From: a virus | Virus record (IMG/VR): IMGVR_UViG_3300023174_000134 | Location: 1-64,000 of that record | DNA: 64,000 nt | Strand: one strand, 5' to 3' | Shown: positions 62,997 through 64,000 of the stretch, in pieces | Numbering within the stretch: the first letter of the stretch is position 1 | Layout of the letters: each line of letters starts with the position of its first letter | The notes under the pieces: generated by a model | Database searches by the model: none | Seen by the model: only the letters and a program-made list of their open reading frames with translations | Told to the model about the DNA's origin: nothing | Made by a program: the position numbers and the translations under genes

Positions 62997-63266
62997 GATG
63001 CTCTCCTAATAATAAACCATTGTAACACATTATAGACAAAAACACAGGTAATTGTATAGTATAGGATACATTACCCAATCGACTTCCACGGCAAATTTCC
63101 TGGCCGCGGATTTTTTTGAAGTCTGAGAATCCAAAAGTTTTTTCGCTGGAACTAATAGAAACTCTTTGAAACAAACAGCGAAAATAAGTCATGTGGTACC
63201 CTTACTGCACTCAGCCAAATACTAAGGATCCTTACATTGGTTTTCAATTCGATTTTAGCTTTTAGC
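62997..63266. other. Gene-free interval
   Basis: No convincing coding frame on either strand. It contains a TATAAT at 63029-63034 (minus strand, no good -35), an imperfect stem CCACGGC...GCCGCGG followed by seven T on the plus strand (63087-63116), and A/T-rich spacer. It may hold a promoter for the small membrane genes. Confidence 0.4.
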
Positions 63267-63566
63267 TTAGAAAGTATTGAGAGAAGGACTCAGCGATGCT
63301 ATGAGCTCTCGCTCTCTACTATGAGCTGCCTTGCGACCTCTCACCACCTCTATGACCTCATACTGCACCGCTTCATCCGACCTTAGAGCCTCACAAATTG
63401 CCCAATCCTTGGACTCTTTTCTGGCTCTACTCATATGCTTCTGGACTCTCACCTTTACTGAACGGAGATAAGCCTGACCAATTGCTGCGGTGAGGCCAAT
63501 ATAGGTGTCCTCTCCTATGGTCAACTGATACAATACATGGTTACGGTCTGAGCGCTTTCTACGCAT
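63267..63566 (-). CDS. GIY-YIG-type nuclease, small
   Basis: About 99 residues from MRRKRSDRNHVLYQLTIGED. HVLYQLTIGEDTYIGLTAA is a GIY...YIG module, KVRVQKHMSRARKESKDWAI the following helix with conserved Arg and His, and YEVIEVVRGRKAAHSRERE the Glu-containing end. Typical of minimal phage GIY-YIG proteins (homing or Seg-like). The start overlaps the upstream stop by eight bases. Confidence 0.75.
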   Translation of the reverse strand: MRRKRSDRNHVLYQLTIGEDTYIGLTAAIGQAYLRSVKVRVQKHMSRARKESKDWAICEALRSDEAVQYEVIEVVRGRKAAHSRERELIASLSPSLNTF

Positions 63567-63798
63567 AAAAATCATTCCTAAATTTGGTCAGCTGTTTCAT
63601 AGCCTTTGCTTCTAATTCTGACCAGTCACCAGTGGCCGCAGCCTTGCGTATATCTTTATTGACCCACTTGGTCAAACCCATACTAGCGCTTTGGTGCATG
63701 GCCGCTAGAGCGTTATTGGTGCTCATTCGGCGACCAAATTCGGTACTGATTAATTTACGCAATTGGAAACTCCATTCTATACACTTTATAAGCCTCAA
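63559..63798 (-). CDS. Small hypothetical protein
   Basis: Up to 79 residues; the first 24 overlap the preceding 53-residue frame, so MSTNNALAAMHQSASMGLTK (63726) may be the real start. DIRKAAATGDWSELEAKAMK, QLTKFRNDFYA. Helical; function unknown. Confidence 0.5.
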   Translation of the reverse strand: MRLIKCIEWSFQLRKLISTEFGRRMSTNNALAAMHQSASMGLTKWVNKDIRKAAATGDWSELEAKAMKQLTKFRNDFYA

Positions 63799-63916
63799 TG
63801 GTTCTCAGCGGAAAAGACAGCGGTGCTTTCTCTAGCTCGGTTAGAAGCTTATTGAATGACAGCCCAAGGAATTCGCACTCCTTCTGTAGCTGTCGAATAG
63901 CCGTGGTGATTTTCAT
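63755..63916 (-). CDS. 53-residue hypothetical protein
   Basis: MKITTAIRQLQKECEFLGLS, FNKLLTELEKAPLSFPLRTI. It starts in a TAATG overlap with the partial gene at the right edge. Helical, possibly DNA-associated; function unknown. Confidence 0.5.
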   Translation of the reverse strand: MKITTAIRQLQKECEFLGLSFNKLLTELEKAPLSFPLRTIEAYKVYRMEFPIA

Positions 63917-64000
63917 TAGCTAACGATATAATAGGAAACAGTAAGAGCATCTAGCCGTTGGCAAGTGCCCTCAAGGTCAATAAGGCTCGTGGTAGTGTAA
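63916..64000 (-). CDS. C-terminal fragment of a gene cut by the window edge
   Basis: An open frame enters from the right edge and ends LTVSYYIVS at TAA 63916-63918, coupled to the next gene by TAATG. About 27 residues visible; no identification possible. Confidence 0.45.
   Translation of the reverse strand, partial: YTTTSLIDLEGTCQRLDALTVSYYIVS

Noticed and set aside
63087-63116. Plus-strand rho-independent terminator.
   Set aside because: The stem has a mismatch and no plus-strand gene precedes it; kept only as an observation in the gene-free interval.
62980-63192. A 70-codon minus-strand frame.
   Set aside because: No ribosome site, odd composition, and it overlaps the clearly initiated 25-residue gene and its AGGAGA; judged chance.

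Overview
The window is 64 kb of a tailed phage of the T4-like myovirus superfamily, and is almost entirely coding and A+T-rich. It carries recognisable counterparts of T4 baseplate genes gp25, gp6, gp8, gp53, gp48, gp54, gp26, gp27 and gp5, the head completion nuclease gp4, and the replication/late-transcription block gp32-gp59-gp33. Distinctive proteins such as the DUF4815 baseplate protein and many small conserved genes resemble marine and freshwater T4-like phages more than coliphage T4. Two clues suggest a betaproteobacterial (Burkholderiales-like) host: a circularly permuted tmRNA with tag ANDNKFALAA, and a 43-residue exported Ala/Lys/Glu-rich protein of a type I associate with that group. 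The host call is inference.

Layout. 1-13.5 kb (minus strand): tail fibres and adhesins (repeat fibres built on a YANSxFAxANS unit, an S74 self-cleaving fibre, a glycine-rich tip protein, two large paralogous LamG-type adhesins), their presumed assembly proteins, an endonuclease VII-like HNH gene and three consecutive 2OG-Fe(II) oxygenases. 13.5-32.4 kb (minus): baseplate genes, with the cell-puncturing protein gp5 split into separate OB-fold and beta-helix genes. 32.45-36.95 kb (plus): gp4 nuclease, a conserved protein, gp54, gp26 with a probable -1 ribosomal frameshift extension, and a tail protein ending in a GH24 lysozyme domain. 37-39.5 kb (minus): gp32, a HAD phosphatase, gp59, gp33. 39.5-64 kb (mostly minus): early-type genes, many very small and joined by ATGA/TAATG overlaps. 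They include a cell wall hydrolase, the permuted tmRNA, PD-(D/E)XK and DnaQ-like nucleases, a lipoprotein pair, MazG, ClpP, GalE, a glycosyltransferase, an RNase H/flap nuclease, HNH and GIY-YIG endonucleases and several tiny membrane proteins. A plus-strand islet at 57.6-58.3 kb encodes a membrane protein and two minute membrane peptides, and faces a tRNA-Thr(UGU).

Expression. Structural genes are preceded by T4-late-type boxes (TATAAATA or ACTAAATAGA), which fits the gp33 coactivator encoded here. The early region has sigma70 consensus promoters (TTGACT/A-N16-18-TATAAT). Several sit in a recurring cassette of stem-loop plus promoter, reminiscent of the promoter/stem-loop cassettes described for T4-type phages. 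gp32 has both promoter types and a leader with a hairpin and an A/U-rich stretch, as expected for translational autoregulation. The most notable items are the permuted tmRNA, the frameshifted tail chaperone with the lysozyme-bearing tail protein beside the split gp5, the shared promoter cassettes, and the cluster of oxygenases beside the fibres.
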